A stretch of 64,000 bases of DNA from positions 65,987 to 129,986 of the forward strand of contig NZ_BMOU01000007.1 in NCBI RefSeq assembly GCF_014647235.1, written 5' to 3'. This document shows, one piece after another, positions 33,321 to 41,826 of the stretch (positions are counted from its first letter, which is position 1; every line of letters starts with the position of its first letter). The DNA comes from Haloarcula pellucida (GTDB lineage Archaea; Halobacteriota; Halobacteria; Halobacteriales; Haloarculaceae). The notes under the pieces were generated by a model that was not told the DNA's origin, searched no databases, and saw nothing but the letters and a program-made list of their open reading frames with translations. Made by a program: the position numbers and the translations under genes.

Positions 33321-34823
33321 TCAGTCGGCCGGCGTCGCGACCTCGGTCGCGTCGGCGTCGCCGTCGTCCTCGCCCGACTCTTCCTCGATGACGTCGTCCA
33401 GCCAGTGTCCGCGCAGGAAGAAGGCGATGCCGGCGACGGCGGCGGCGACGTTCGAGGCGGCGATACCGTACCACGCGCCGGGCGCACCCATCCCGACCAC
33501 GACGACGAGGACCGCGGCGGCCACGATACGGAAGCCCCACAGCGTCAGCAGGCCCAGTCCCATCGAGAGGCGGGTCGACCCGGCACCGTGGAACGCGCCG
33601 TTTATCATGTGAAAGACGGCCATCACGGCCCACGTCGGCGCGACGATGCGGAGGAACGCCGTGCCGTGGTCGACGACGGCGGCCGCGCCCGCACCGGTGA
33701 TGAACACGCCGACGATGGCGGGCGCGAACCACGTCACGACGACGCTGGCGACGAGGAACACCGCGACGAGGATGCCGCTGGCGAGCAGCACGGTCCGACG
33801 GGCGCGCGCTCGCTCGCCGGCACCGAGATTCTGGCCGACGACGGTCTCGACGGCCATCCCCATGCCGACCATCGGGAGCCACACGAGCGACGTGAGGCGG
33901 CCACCGATGCCGTAGGCCGCGACGGCGTCGGAGCCGACGAGCGCGACGAGCGCGGTCATCACCGTCACCGACAGGGCCTGCGTGCTCTGCTCTACGCTGA
34001 GTGGCGCGCCGACGCGGACGATTTTGCGAATCTCCGGCAGGTCGGGCCGGAGGTCCGACAGCGAGAGTTCGATACCGACTCGGCCGGAGAACAGGAGCCA
34101 GAGGCCCGCCACGGCGGCTAGGCCGCGCGAGAATATCGTCGCGATGGCGGCACCTTCGACGCCGAGGCCGGTGAATCCCGTCGCCGCGAACGCGGTGGCC
34201 GCGAGGCCCTCCAGACCGAGCCACGCGAACAGGGGGTTGTCGACGAACCCGAGGATGAGTATCGGGTCCAACACGACGTTGAGCGCGACGCTGCCGACCA
34301 TCAGGTACATCGGCGTCTTCGTGTCGCCCCAGCCACGCAGCAGCGCCTGAAAGACGAAGAAGCCGAGCATGAAGTACAGGCCGAGGAAGACGTACCGCGT
34401 GTAGGTCACGGCCATCTCGTGGATGGGCGTGCCAGCCTCGGTACCGATGACCTGCAACAGTGTCGGCGTCAGGAGGTAGCCGACGACGGAGATGGCCACC
34501 GAGAGGGCGGTGACGAACACCAGCGTCTGGCCGGCGACGTGGCTCACGCGGCCGTCGTTCTCCGCGCCCGTGTGCTGGGAGATGAGGATGGTACCGGCGC
34601 CGGTCATCCCGCCGCCGACGCTCACCAGCAGGAAGACGATGGGCCACGAGAACGAGAGGGCGCTCACGGCGTCCTGCCCCAGACGGCCGACCCAGAAGGT
34701 GTCGGCGATGTTGTACAGCGTCTGGAGGAGCTGCGTGGCGACGAGCGGCGCTGCCAGCGTCAGCAGGGGCCAGAGGAGAGCCCCCTGCGTGAACCGCTCG
34801 GACTGCTCGCTCGTCGCCGTCAT
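33321..34823 (-). CDS. MATE-family efflux transporter (copy 1)
   Basis: 500 residues with about 12 helices and the MATE/DinF signatures (LVATQLLQTLYNIADTFWVG, ALLRGWGDTKTPMYLM, VGQNLGAGE). MATE proteins export cationic drugs or metabolites using Na+ or H+. The ATG at 34823 is chosen over a GTG three codons upstream because GAGGTG, a Shine-Dalgarno match, precedes it by 6 bases. The acidic tail (EEESGEDDGDADATE) is typical. A 24-base palindrome lies upstream. A close paralogue follows in tandem at 34930-36423. Confidence 0.93.
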   Translation of the reverse strand: MTATSEQSERFTQGALLWPLLTLAAPLVATQLLQTLYNIADTFWVGRLGQDAVSALSFSWPIVFLLVSVGGGMTGAGTILISQHTGAENDGRVSHVAGQTLVFVTALSVAISVVGYLLTPTLLQVIGTEAGTPIHEMAVTYTRYVFLGLYFMLGFFVFQALLRGWGDTKTPMYLMVGSVALNVVLDPILILGFVDNPLFAWLGLEGLAATAFAATGFTGLGVEGAAIATIFSRGLAAVAGLWLLFSGRVGIELSLSDLRPDLPEIRKIVRVGAPLSVEQSTQALSVTVMTALVALVGSDAVAAYGIGGRLTSLVWLPMVGMGMAVETVVGQNLGAGERARARRTVLLASGILVAVFLVASVVVTWFAPAIVGVFITGAGAAAVVDHGTAFLRIVAPTWAVMAVFHMINGAFHGAGSTRLSMGLGLLTLWGFRIVAAAVLVVVVGMGAPGAWYGIAASNVAAAVAGIAFFLRGHWLDDVIEEESGEDDGDADATEVATPAD

Positions 34824-34866
34824 CGTCGACACCTCAGGGAAGGGAAAGAGAGGGGGACCGACATGG

Positions 34867-34890
34867 TACTGACTGGACGGTCAGTCAGTA
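34867..34890 (-). promoter_or_regulatory. Palindromic operator upstream of MATE copy 1
   Basis: TACTGACTG (34867-34875) and CAGTCAGTA (34882-34890) are perfect 9-base inverted arms with a 6-base spacer, overlapping CTATAC, a possible TATA element, about 45-65 bases before the MATE start. TetR-type regulators commonly bind such ACTGACT-based palindromes. No regulator gene is adjacent, so the protein must be encoded elsewhere. Confidence 0.65.
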
Positions 34891-34929
34891 TAGCCGTTCC
34901 GTGGGTCTGTGAAACTATCCCACAGTACG

Positions 34930-36423
34930 TTAGTCGGCGGTAGCGGCCGCCTCGTCGTCCGACCGGTCCCCGTGCTCGTCCTCGTCGACCACCGACTCGT
35001 CCCAGTCGCCGACGAGGAACCAGACGCCGACGAGGGCCGCGGCGGCCACGTGCGAGACGGCGATACCCCACCAGACGCCCGCCGCGCCCATCCCGACGAC
35101 GGTTATCAGGACGAGTGTCGGCGGGATGCGGAAGAACCACTGCGAGGCGACGGAGAAACCGAGCGCCGTCCGCGTGCTGCCGGCCCCGCGGAAGGCGGCG
35201 TTCAGGAGGTGAAACAGGCCCATGAACACGTACGTCGGACCGATGATCCGGAAGTAGTCGGCACCCATCGACAGCACCTCGGGGGCCGTCTTGCTCACGT
35301 CGAAAAAGAGGGCGACGATGGCCGCGGCGAAGGCGTAGGCACCCAGACTGGCGAGCAGGAAGACGCCGCCGCCGAGACCCGCCGCCAGCAGGACGGCCCG
35401 GCGAGCGCGGCCCGACTGGTCGGCCCCGAGGTTCTGGCCGACGGCCGTCTCGACGCCCTGTGCGAGGCCCACCGCCGGGAGGTAGACGAGCGTGTTGATG
35501 CGGTTGCCGACGCCGTAGGCCGCGACGGCGTTCGTCCCGACCATCGCCACGAGGACGGTCATCCCGGTGTAGGCCAGCGAGTCCGCAGAGCGTTCGAGAC
35601 CCGCGGGACCGCCCACGTCCAGAATCTTCCGGACCGTCTCCCGGTCGGGGGCGAGGTTCGACAGGGAGAGCGCGAAGCCGAGTCGACCCGAAAAGAGGAG
35701 CCAGAAGCCGGCCAGTGCGGCTCCGCCTCGGGAGATGACGGTGGCGACGGCCGCTCCGGCGACGCCCATCCCCGAGAAGCCGGTGAGCGCGTACAGCGTC
35801 GCTTCGAGGCCGCCAAGCCCGAGCAGGGAGAAGACGACGTTGCCGTCGAATCCCAGCACGAAGAACGGATCGAGGACGGCGTTGGCGACGACGCTGCCGA
35901 ACATCAGGTACATCGGCGTCTTCGTATCGCCCCACCCCCGCAGGATGGCCTGAAACGCGAACGCGCCGAACATGAACGCCGTCCCCGCGAAGACGATACG
36001 GGTGTACTCGACGGCCATGGCGTGAATCTCCGTCCCCGGCGTCGTCCCGATATAAGGTAGGAGCGTCGGCGCGAGGAGATAGCCGACGAGCGAGAGCAGA
36101 CCCGAGACGACGGCGGTGACGGCGATGGTCTGCCCGGCGACGGCCCGCACCCGGTCGTCGTTGCCGGCCCCGCGGTGCTGTGAGACGAGGACGGTTCCGG
36201 CGACAGTGAGGCCGCTCCCCAGCGAGATGGTGAGGAAGATAAAGGGCAGCGAGTAGGTCAGCGCTGCGACGGCTCCGTCGCCTAGTCGGCCGACGACGAA
36301 GGTGTCGACGAGGTTGTACGCGACCTGGAGGAGTTGTGTTCCCACGAGCGGCAAGGAGAGGGCGAGCAGCGGGCGCAAGAGCGGCCCCTCGGTCAGGTCG
36401 ACAGAGCGGTCGGTCGCGGACAC
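34930..36423 (-). CDS. MATE-family efflux transporter (copy 2)
   Basis: 497 residues, about 12 helices, with the same signatures as copy 1 (LVGTQLLQVAYNLVDTFVVG, AILRGWGDTKTPMYLM, VGQNLGADQ). The identical GWGDTKTPMYLM motif and layout indicate tandem duplication of a common ancestor with later divergence. The GTG at 36423 is preferred because a TATA-like GAATTATC (minus strand, about 36449-36456) lies about 28 bases upstream; the longer open frame beyond is chance. Divergent from priL. Confidence 0.92.
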   Translation of the reverse strand: MSATDRSVDLTEGPLLRPLLALSLPLVGTQLLQVAYNLVDTFVVGRLGDGAVAALTYSLPFIFLTISLGSGLTVAGTVLVSQHRGAGNDDRVRAVAGQTIAVTAVVSGLLSLVGYLLAPTLLPYIGTTPGTEIHAMAVEYTRIVFAGTAFMFGAFAFQAILRGWGDTKTPMYLMFGSVVANAVLDPFFVLGFDGNVVFSLLGLGGLEATLYALTGFSGMGVAGAAVATVISRGGAALAGFWLLFSGRLGFALSLSNLAPDRETVRKILDVGGPAGLERSADSLAYTGMTVLVAMVGTNAVAAYGVGNRINTLVYLPAVGLAQGVETAVGQNLGADQSGRARRAVLLAAGLGGGVFLLASLGAYAFAAAIVALFFDVSKTAPEVLSMGADYFRIIGPTYVFMGLFHLLNAAFRGAGSTRTALGFSVASQWFFRIPPTLVLITVVGMGAAGVWWGIAVSHVAAAALVGVWFLVGDWDESVVDEDEHGDRSDDEAAATAD

Positions 36424-36516
36424 GTCACCCACTACACAGAGGCGAGGTGATAATTCATCTGGGTTCGAGGCGGCCGGAACGAGGATTTTATTCGGCCACA
36501 CGCGCAACGCCAGTTC

Positions 36517-37602
36517 ATGCAGCCGCTCCACGCCCGCTATCCGTTCCTCGCCGCCGCCCGCGAGGCCGTCGAGGCCGCCGCGGTCGACCTCGGTGAGGTC
36601 GTCGCCACCGACGACGCGGTCACCCAGCGAGCGCTGGAGCGGGTCGAACGCGCCATCACGGACGGCACCGTGGGCGAGCCTCACCGACGGACCCGCGTCG
36701 AACTGCTGTCGTATCCGGTGGCCCGCGTCCTCGTCTCGCTGGTCGACCAGCACGTCTGTACCCGCAAGTACGCTCGCGCGGAGGCCGAGGCGGCCCGAGA
36801 GCAGTTCAGCACCGAGTTCGAGGCGACGACGGAGTTCAAGTCCACCCAGAGCCAGCGCATCGAGTTGCGGGACCTGCTCGCGGAGTTCGACCTCTCCGGA
36901 TCGGTCCACGAAGCCGAGACGGGCTACTGGGTCGACGTCGGTGCGTACCTCGATTTGGCGGCCGACCAGCGGGGCGACCAGTGGCGACTGGTCAACCGCC
37001 CGCTGGCCGACGGCCGCGTCCGCATCGCTGCCGAGGAACTCCACGTCCTGTTGAAACAGGCCATTCGTCACCGCGTCACCGACGGCCTCCCGTTCGACGT
37101 CCCCGACGCCATCGCGAGCGAACTCGACGAAGAGGTCGACCACCTACAGGAGGTACTCGCGGAACTCGACCTCACCCGCGAGATAGACACCGTCGTCCCC
37201 GAGATGTTCCCGCCGTGCATGCAGGCGTTGCTCGATCAGGTCCAGAAAGGCGAGCACCTCGAGCACCACTCCCGCTTTGCCATCGCCGCGTTCCTCACGA
37301 GTATCGGGATGACGACCGACGAGATCGTCGACCTCTTTCAGGTGAATCCTGGCTTCGGCGAGGAGGCCACCCGCTATCAGGTCGACCACATCCGTGGTGA
37401 CACCAGCCCCACCGAGTACTCGACGCCGGCGTGTTCGACCATGGTGTCCTACGGCGACTGCGTCAACAAAGACGACCTCTGTGAGCGGATTTCACACCCG
37501 ATGGCCTACTACGAGAAGAAGTTAGACGACGCCGAAGACGACGACCTGGTCGACTGGCGCGAGGAGAACGGCGAGAGCGGCGAGGACGAGGCCGACGCCT
37601 AG
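36517..37602 (+). CDS. priL: DNA primase large subunit
   Basis: 361 residues, usual for PriL, which with PriS makes replication primers. The C-terminal [4Fe-4S] domain has its four cysteines at 234 (PPCMQ), 306 (PACST), 315 (GDCVN) and 322 (DLCER). TATA-like ATTTTATTC at about 36484 fits the ATG 36517. It overlaps the convergent small membrane protein gene by 4 bases. Confidence 0.96.
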   Translation: MQPLHARYPFLAAAREAVEAAAVDLGEVVATDDAVTQRALERVERAITDGTVGEPHRRTRVELLSYPVARVLVSLVDQHVCTRKYARAEAEAAREQFSTEFEATTEFKSTQSQRIELRDLLAEFDLSGSVHEAETGYWVDVGAYLDLAADQRGDQWRLVNRPLADGRVRIAAEELHVLLKQAIRHRVTDGLPFDVPDAIASELDEEVDHLQEVLAELDLTREIDTVVPEMFPPCMQALLDQVQKGEHLEHHSRFAIAAFLTSIGMTTDEIVDLFQVNPGFGEEATRYQVDHIRGDTSPTEYSTPACSTMVSYGDCVNKDDLCERISHPMAYYEKKLDDAEDDDLVDWREENGESGEDEADA

Positions 37603-37808
37603 AACTCCTGTCGTTCCATCCAGATGCCCGCCGCGAGCATCACGACGATGAACAGCCCGATAGCACCGATTATCGCGACGCCGCCCTGTTCGGTAAGCCC
37701 GCCGTTGCTGGAGTAGTTCAGCGAGACGAAGACGGCGGCGGCGACGAACGTCAGCAGCGCGATGGTCGAGACCACTATCTGCACGATGGCCTCCCGGTCG
37801 ATTTCCAT
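37599..37808 (-). CDS. Small haloarchaeal membrane protein (69 aa)
   Basis: 69 residues, MEIDREAIVQIVVSTIALLT to WMERQEF. Two hydrophobic helices (about 8-29 and 43-63) flank a short loop SLNYSSNGGLTEQGG. ATG 37808 is chosen because upstream residues are unlike the helix pattern. It ends inside the last codons of priL in the opposite direction. Not assigned. Confidence 0.7.
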   Translation of the reverse strand: MEIDREAIVQIVVSTIALLTFVAAAVFVSLNYSSNGGLTEQGGVAIIGAIGLFIVVMLAAGIWMERQEF

Positions 37809-37955
37809 GTGGCGCGATATCGGTGGCCCGGCCAAAAGGGTGTCGAAGCGACCCCAAACCACACACACAGCGGGCTGCTGGCCGAGACGTTTACCTCGCT
37901 CGAGACCCTACGTTTCGACTGGACACACCGAGAAATACAGCCGTGTCCGCCCGCT

Positions 37956-38588
37956 ATGACACTGATAGAGCCATCGGCCGACTCGGAGCGGACTGCACTC
38001 GCACCGGACCCCAGCGAACTCGACTCCCGGGCCGCCCGCGCCTGGACCGAGCGCATGGCCGTCCGGCCGCGTGAGGGCAGTACCTACGCCGTCACCTCCG
38101 AGAGTGGCCACACGTACCTCGTGGACCTCACGGACCACTCCTGTACCTGTCCCGACCACCAGATTCGCGGCGAGCAATGCAAACACCTCCGCCGCGTCGC
38201 CATCGAGATTACGGCCCGCCGAGTGGCACCACCACACCACCAGCGCGCCCGCTGTGACGTCTGTGGTGCCGTCACGTTCGTGTCCGAAGACGCCGACCCA
38301 CCACACCTCTGTGGGAACTGCCGGGTCCTGCCGGGCGACGTCGTCGTCGACCGCGAGACGGGCGACAGCCTCGTCGTCGCCGGCGTGAGCGAGGACCGGG
38401 CCGACGAGTACGTCATCGAGGCGACCGGCCGGACCGTCGCCGCCCACGACACCAACGAAGGCTACCCGCCGGACGACATCGTGGTCGAGGTGACGTACCT
38501 CGCCGACGCGACCCGTCGAGACGACCCGCGACGGTACGCGTTCCCCTACAGTCGACTCCATCGGACGGACGCGGAACTGGTGGAGTGA
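37956..38588 (+). CDS. SWIM zinc-finger protein with second zinc ribbon
   Basis: 210 residues. The SWIM motif CxCxnCxH is Cys63, Cys65, Cys75, His77 in HSCTCPDHQIRGEQCKH; a second zinc site uses Cys100, Cys103, Cys119, Cys122 (CDVCG and LCGNC). SWIM domains bind DNA or proteins. The C-terminal half (VVDRETGDSLVVAGVSEDRADEY) is a haloarchaeal beta domain. ATG 37956 is about 25 bases after a TATA-like AAATAC. Likely DNA-linked or regulatory; function unknown. Confidence 0.85.
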   Translation: MTLIEPSADSERTALAPDPSELDSRAARAWTERMAVRPREGSTYAVTSESGHTYLVDLTDHSCTCPDHQIRGEQCKHLRRVAIEITARRVAPPHHQRARCDVCGAVTFVSEDADPPHLCGNCRVLPGDVVVDRETGDSLVVAGVSEDRADEYVIEATGRTVAAHDTNEGYPPDDIVVEVTYLADATRRDDPRRYAFPYSRLHRTDAELVE

Positions 38589-38675
38589 GCGAAGCGATGG
38601 CCCCCTCGCTACTGCTCCGCGGTTCCCTGCGGTCACCGCGTCGCTTCGAGGTGTCTCACTCCGTTCGACACCTCG
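38589..38675. repeat. Hairpin repeat of the stop-codon family
   Basis: Contains CTCGCTACT twice and a perfect stem GAGGTGTC (38648-38655) / GACACCTC (38667-38674) around the loop TCACTCCGTTC, followed by GCTACT. The CTA in that tail is the TAG stop codon of the convergent hjc gene. It matches the 3743-4015 units in loop and tail but not in arm sequence. Confidence 0.75.
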
Positions 38676-39194
38676 CTACTCCAGCATCGCCGCCGCTTCC
38701 TCCTTCTCTAGGTCGCCGCGCTCGAACGCAGAGAGGACGTCCAGTACGGCCGCGTCGGGGCCGTCGTCGGCCACCTCGTCGAGTGTGACCTTCTCAGAGT
38801 GGCCGACCAACTCCTCGAAGTCCGTCCCCTCGGAGAGGGCCGTCTCCTTCTTGACGCGGTAGTTCCCGCCGTCGGTCGTATAGAGGTCGCCGGGGTGGAA
38901 GAAGTACCAGTCCTCGCGGTCGAATCGCACTGCAATACGGGGTTTCGCGCCGAAGTTCCGCGCGAAGAACAGCAACGCCTCGACCTCCTCGCCGGTCAGA
39001 TAGATGGGGTCGCCGGCGCTGGATTTGGCCTCGATGGCGTAGAACGTCTCGCCGTCGCCGGTCAGCACGTCCGGGAGTTCTCGTTCGGTGGCGCTGCCGC
39101 TGGCCGGCGCTCGCATCACTGCGAACCCGGCCTCGTCTAAGGCGTTGACCAACTCCCGCTCACGTCGGTCCCCCTTCGCGTTCGAGTTTGCCAT
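38676..39194 (-). CDS. hjc: Holliday junction resolvase Hjc
   Basis: 172 residues; longer than crenarchaeal Hjc owing to an acidic C-terminal extension (about 125-172). The nuclease core has Glu12/Glu14 in [10 protein letters not shown], Asp42 in ELPDVL and the E-x-K pair Glu55/Lys57 in FYAIEAKSS, the metal-binding set of the restriction-like fold. It resolves four-way junctions in recombination. ATG 39194 is preferred over 39254 by homology and a TTTTTGT element about 27 bases upstream. Confidence 0.93.
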   Translation of the reverse strand: MANSNAKGDRRERELVNALDEAGFAVMRAPASGSATERELPDVLTGDGETFYAIEAKSSAGDPIYLTGEEVEALLFFARNFGAKPRIAVRFDREDWYFFHPGDLYTTDGGNYRVKKETALSEGTDFEELVGHSEKVTLDEVADDGPDAAVLDVLSAFERGDLEKEEAAAMLE

Positions 39195-39315
39195 TGTCGG
39201 ACCGTCGACCCGCAGCGACAAAAACCGTTCACGTCGAGCGTTTATTCTGTTCAACCGCCGTCACGAGCCTGAACGAACGGTGTTTTATATACGAACACGG
39301 GGGCGACGGGTGTGT

Positions 39316-40101
39316 ATGGACCGACGGACATTCATCAGTACGACCACCGCAGTCGGCGCCTCGGTCGTCGCCGGGTGTGGCGGCCAGAGTGGTGGCGGCA
39401 GCACCGACGGCGACGCGACAGACAGCACGGTGACGGCATCGTCGACGACGGGGACGTTCCGCCTCCTCATCAGCGACCGGCCCGCCGACATCGGCGATTT
39501 CGACTCGCTGGACGTGACCTTCGATAGGGCACGGGTCTTCCGGGCGAAGGCCGACGAGACTGAGACAGCGGTGAGCGAAACCGAGGAAACGGACGGCGAA
39601 GAAACGGAACCCGAGACCGAGGAACCCGACGAAGCGGCGGACGATGAAGCGGACAGCGGCGAGGAGACAGGCGGAGACGAGACGGACGCCGACGCCGGTG
39701 ACGGCGACGGCGGCTTCGAAGTGTTCGACCTCGACAGCCCGACCGTCGACCTGACCGAAGTGGTCGGCGAGAAGGCCATCGGCGTCCTCGACGGCGAGTT
39801 GGAGGCCGGGCGTTACAGCAAGGTCGAACTGTACGTCGGCGACGTCGAGGGCGTCGTCGACGGCGAGACGGTCCCGGTGAAGGTGCCCAGCGAGAAACTC
39901 CAGATCGTCAACCCGTTCGAAATCGTCGCGGACGAGGCCGTCGAGTTCGTCTTCGACATCAACGTCGTCGAGAAAGGACCCAACGGCTACAACCTCCTGC
40001 CGGTCATCGGCGAGAGCGGCGTCGCCGGCAAGGACGTCGAGGTCGAGGAGGTAGAGAGCGAGGAGACGACGGCGACCGAGACGACGGCGACCGAGAGCTA
40101 A
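39316..40101 (+). CDS. DUF4382 lipoprotein
   Basis: 261 residues. The Tat-style signal MDRRTFISTTTAVGASVVAG ends in the lipobox VAGC (Cys21), so it is a lipid-anchored surface protein. The DUF4382 domain (GTFRLLISDRPADIGDFDSL ... YSKVELYVGDVEG) is split by an acidic low-complexity insert of about 60 residues (ETEETDGEETEPETEEPDE). The end is Glu/Thr-rich. TATA-like TTTTATATA at 39282-39290 supports ATG 39316. Function unknown. Confidence 0.88.
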   Translation: MDRRTFISTTTAVGASVVAGCGGQSGGGSTDGDATDSTVTASSTTGTFRLLISDRPADIGDFDSLDVTFDRARVFRAKADETETAVSETEETDGEETEPETEEPDEAADDEADSGEETGGDETDADAGDGDGGFEVFDLDSPTVDLTEVVGEKAIGVLDGELEAGRYSKVELYVGDVEGVVDGETVPVKVPSEKLQIVNPFEIVADEAVEFVFDINVVEKGPNGYNLLPVIGESGVAGKDVEVEEVESEETTATETTATES

Positions 40102-40102
40102 C

Positions 40103-40717
40103 TCAGTCCTCTGCCCGAGACTCTAGCTCCCGAATGATCTCCTCGGTCTCGCCGCCGTCGCTCCGGATGGCCTTCGCGTAGCGACGGTACTCCTCGGGGG
40201 AGACCTGCACCGTCTTCGACTCGCCCCGCTGGGTGAGTTCCAGTCGGACCATCCCCTGTGGGTTGTTCCGGGCCCGGAAACTCGCCATGGCGGTGAAGAC
40301 GAACCAGAACGCGAGACCGGCCCCGAGGAAGTACGCCATCGTCGTCTCGAAGGCCATCGTCTCGGCGCCGGTCGTCCAGCGGTGGGGGTACGCCCGCTGG
40401 AAGAGACCGATACCGACCAGACAGAGGCCCGTTCCGAGAACGACGCCGCCCTGTTCGCGCGTCGAGGACGGGAGCACGGCGACGACCGAGAGGAACATCG
40501 CGGGGATGCCCAGTCCACCCAGCGTCCCGGCGAGTTTCTCGGCGGCCCGGAGGTCGCTCACGCCGAGGACGGTCGACAGCGGCGTCGTCACCGCGAGGAC
40601 GGCGACGACGACGGCTAGCGCTCCCAGCACGCCGAGGGCAGCGCCAGCGTAGACGCGGCGGGGGTCACGCCCCGCAAAGCGGGAATCACCGCTGTATGCG
40701 TCTCCGAGACTCTCCAT
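40103..40717 (-). CDS. Haloarchaeal membrane protein with cytosolic tail
   Basis: 204 residues with about four hydrophobic segments (near 23-46, 65-83, 92-106 and 125-143) then a charged cytosolic tail of about 55 residues, including SPEEYRRYAKAIRSDGG and EIIRELESRAED. The start MESLGDAYSGD at 40717 is preferred; an upstream ATG at 40744 adds odd residues. It ends one base after the DUF4382 stop, converging. No family function known to me. Confidence 0.7.
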   Translation of the reverse strand: MESLGDAYSGDSRFAGRDPRRVYAGAALGVLGALAVVVAVLAVTTPLSTVLGVSDLRAAEKLAGTLGGLGIPAMFLSVVAVLPSSTREQGGVVLGTGLCLVGIGLFQRAYPHRWTTGAETMAFETTMAYFLGAGLAFWFVFTAMASFRARNNPQGMVRLELTQRGESKTVQVSPEEYRRYAKAIRSDGGETEEIIRELESRAED

Positions 40718-40844
40718 GGGTGGGCGTTGGTCACGCCCCCACAAAACGGTACGTCAGACGCCCGTCGGACCCGAGACGGCCAGAGAGGGCGTCGATAGGC
40801 CATCGCAGGCGGTGGGGGACAGACGAAGGCAGCAGACTGAGTCG

Positions 40845-41588
40845 TTACTCGCTCTGGATGCGCGGCGCCAGCATGTAGGTGACCCGACCCTCGCCTTCGG
40901 CGAAGTTGAAGTGCATCTTGACGGGGAACTCCTCGCCCAGTTCCATCTCGACTTCGGCGTCTTTCGGGATGGCCTTGTTCATGTTCTTCAGGTAGTCCAG
41001 CGAGAACAGCGAGTGGGCGTTCCCGGCGGTGAGGTCGATGAGGTCGTCCCGTGTCAGTTCGAGGTGGACGTCGTCCGTGTCGCCCTCGGCGTCGACGTAG
41101 AACAGTTCGTCGGTGGCGTCGACCCCCAGCGCGATGTGGTCGCTGACCATGTCGGCAGCGGTGACCGCCCGGTCGATGTCTTTCCCCTCGATGACGATGT
41201 GAGCGGAGAGGTCCAGATCCGGGAGGTCCGGTTCCTGTCGGATGGAGTCGGGGTCGATGAGGGCCAGCGTGTACTCTAGCCCGTCGATGGCGATGTGGAG
41301 TTTCCGGGTCTCCTCGTCGAGTTCGAGGTGGACCAACTGGCCGGCGTCGGCCATGCCGGCGATGTCCTCCAGTCGGGAGAGGTTGACGCCGATGAGGCCG
41401 CCGTCGGTCTCGTAGGACTCGAAGGCAGCGGCCTCCAGTCGCAGGTCGACCATCCCGACGTTGGCCGGGTCCACCGCCCGAATCTCAAGCCCGTCTTCTT
41501 CGAGGTGGATCTTACACTCGTCCACCAGCACGCTCACTGAATCGAGAGCCGATTGGAGCGTGTCCGCACTCACGATGGCGTTGAACAT
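40845..41588 (-). CDS. pcn: DNA polymerase sliding clamp (PCNA)
   Basis: 247 residues, the standard clamp subunit. Two similar halves are joined by the connector [11 protein letters not shown] to [16 protein letters not shown] region; the trimer encircles DNA and tethers polymerases and repair factors. Beginning [20 protein letters not shown] and ending [12 protein letters not shown] are typical; the surface is strongly acidic, as in other halophilic clamps. ATG 41588; a TATA-like CTTTTTAATGC lies about 27 bases upstream on the minus strand. Confidence 0.97.
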   Translation of the reverse strand: MFNAIVSADTLQSALDSVSVLVDECKIHLEEDGLEIRAVDPANVGMVDLRLEAAAFESYETDGGLIGVNLSRLEDIAGMADAGQLVHLELDEETRKLHIAIDGLEYTLALIDPDSIRQEPDLPDLDLSAHIVIEGKDIDRAVTAADMVSDHIALGVDATDELFYVDAEGDTDDVHLELTRDDLIDLTAGNAHSLFSLDYLKNMNKAIPKDAEVEMELGEEFPVKMHFNFAEGEGRVTYMLAPRIQSE

Positions 41589-41826
41589 CTTGAACCCGGC
41601 TACGCCCCCATGCATTAAAAAGTCCCTCATTGACTCCGCGTGCGCGTGCGACCCTCGGTTCGGCCGACACCGCGGCCGCCCCGACGAGTCAGCACGTGCC
41701 GGTCACGGACCGCGACTCGACCGGGAGCCTGCACACTCAGGTCGCGAGTGTCGTGGCGGGGAGGACACAGACGACGGCGTGTGGACCGGCAAAGTCCTCG
41801 GCACGACCCGGTGGCTCGTCAGTCGG

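Noticed and set aside
36424-37143. 240-residue extension of MATE copy 2 over priL
   Set aside because: The frame runs antisense through PriL; MATE homology and a TATA box both support the GTG at 36423.
41630-41826. Small plus-strand frame between pcn and nirK
   Set aside because: Ser/Thr/Ala-rich product without periodicity; it continues antisense through nirK, so it is taken as spacer.
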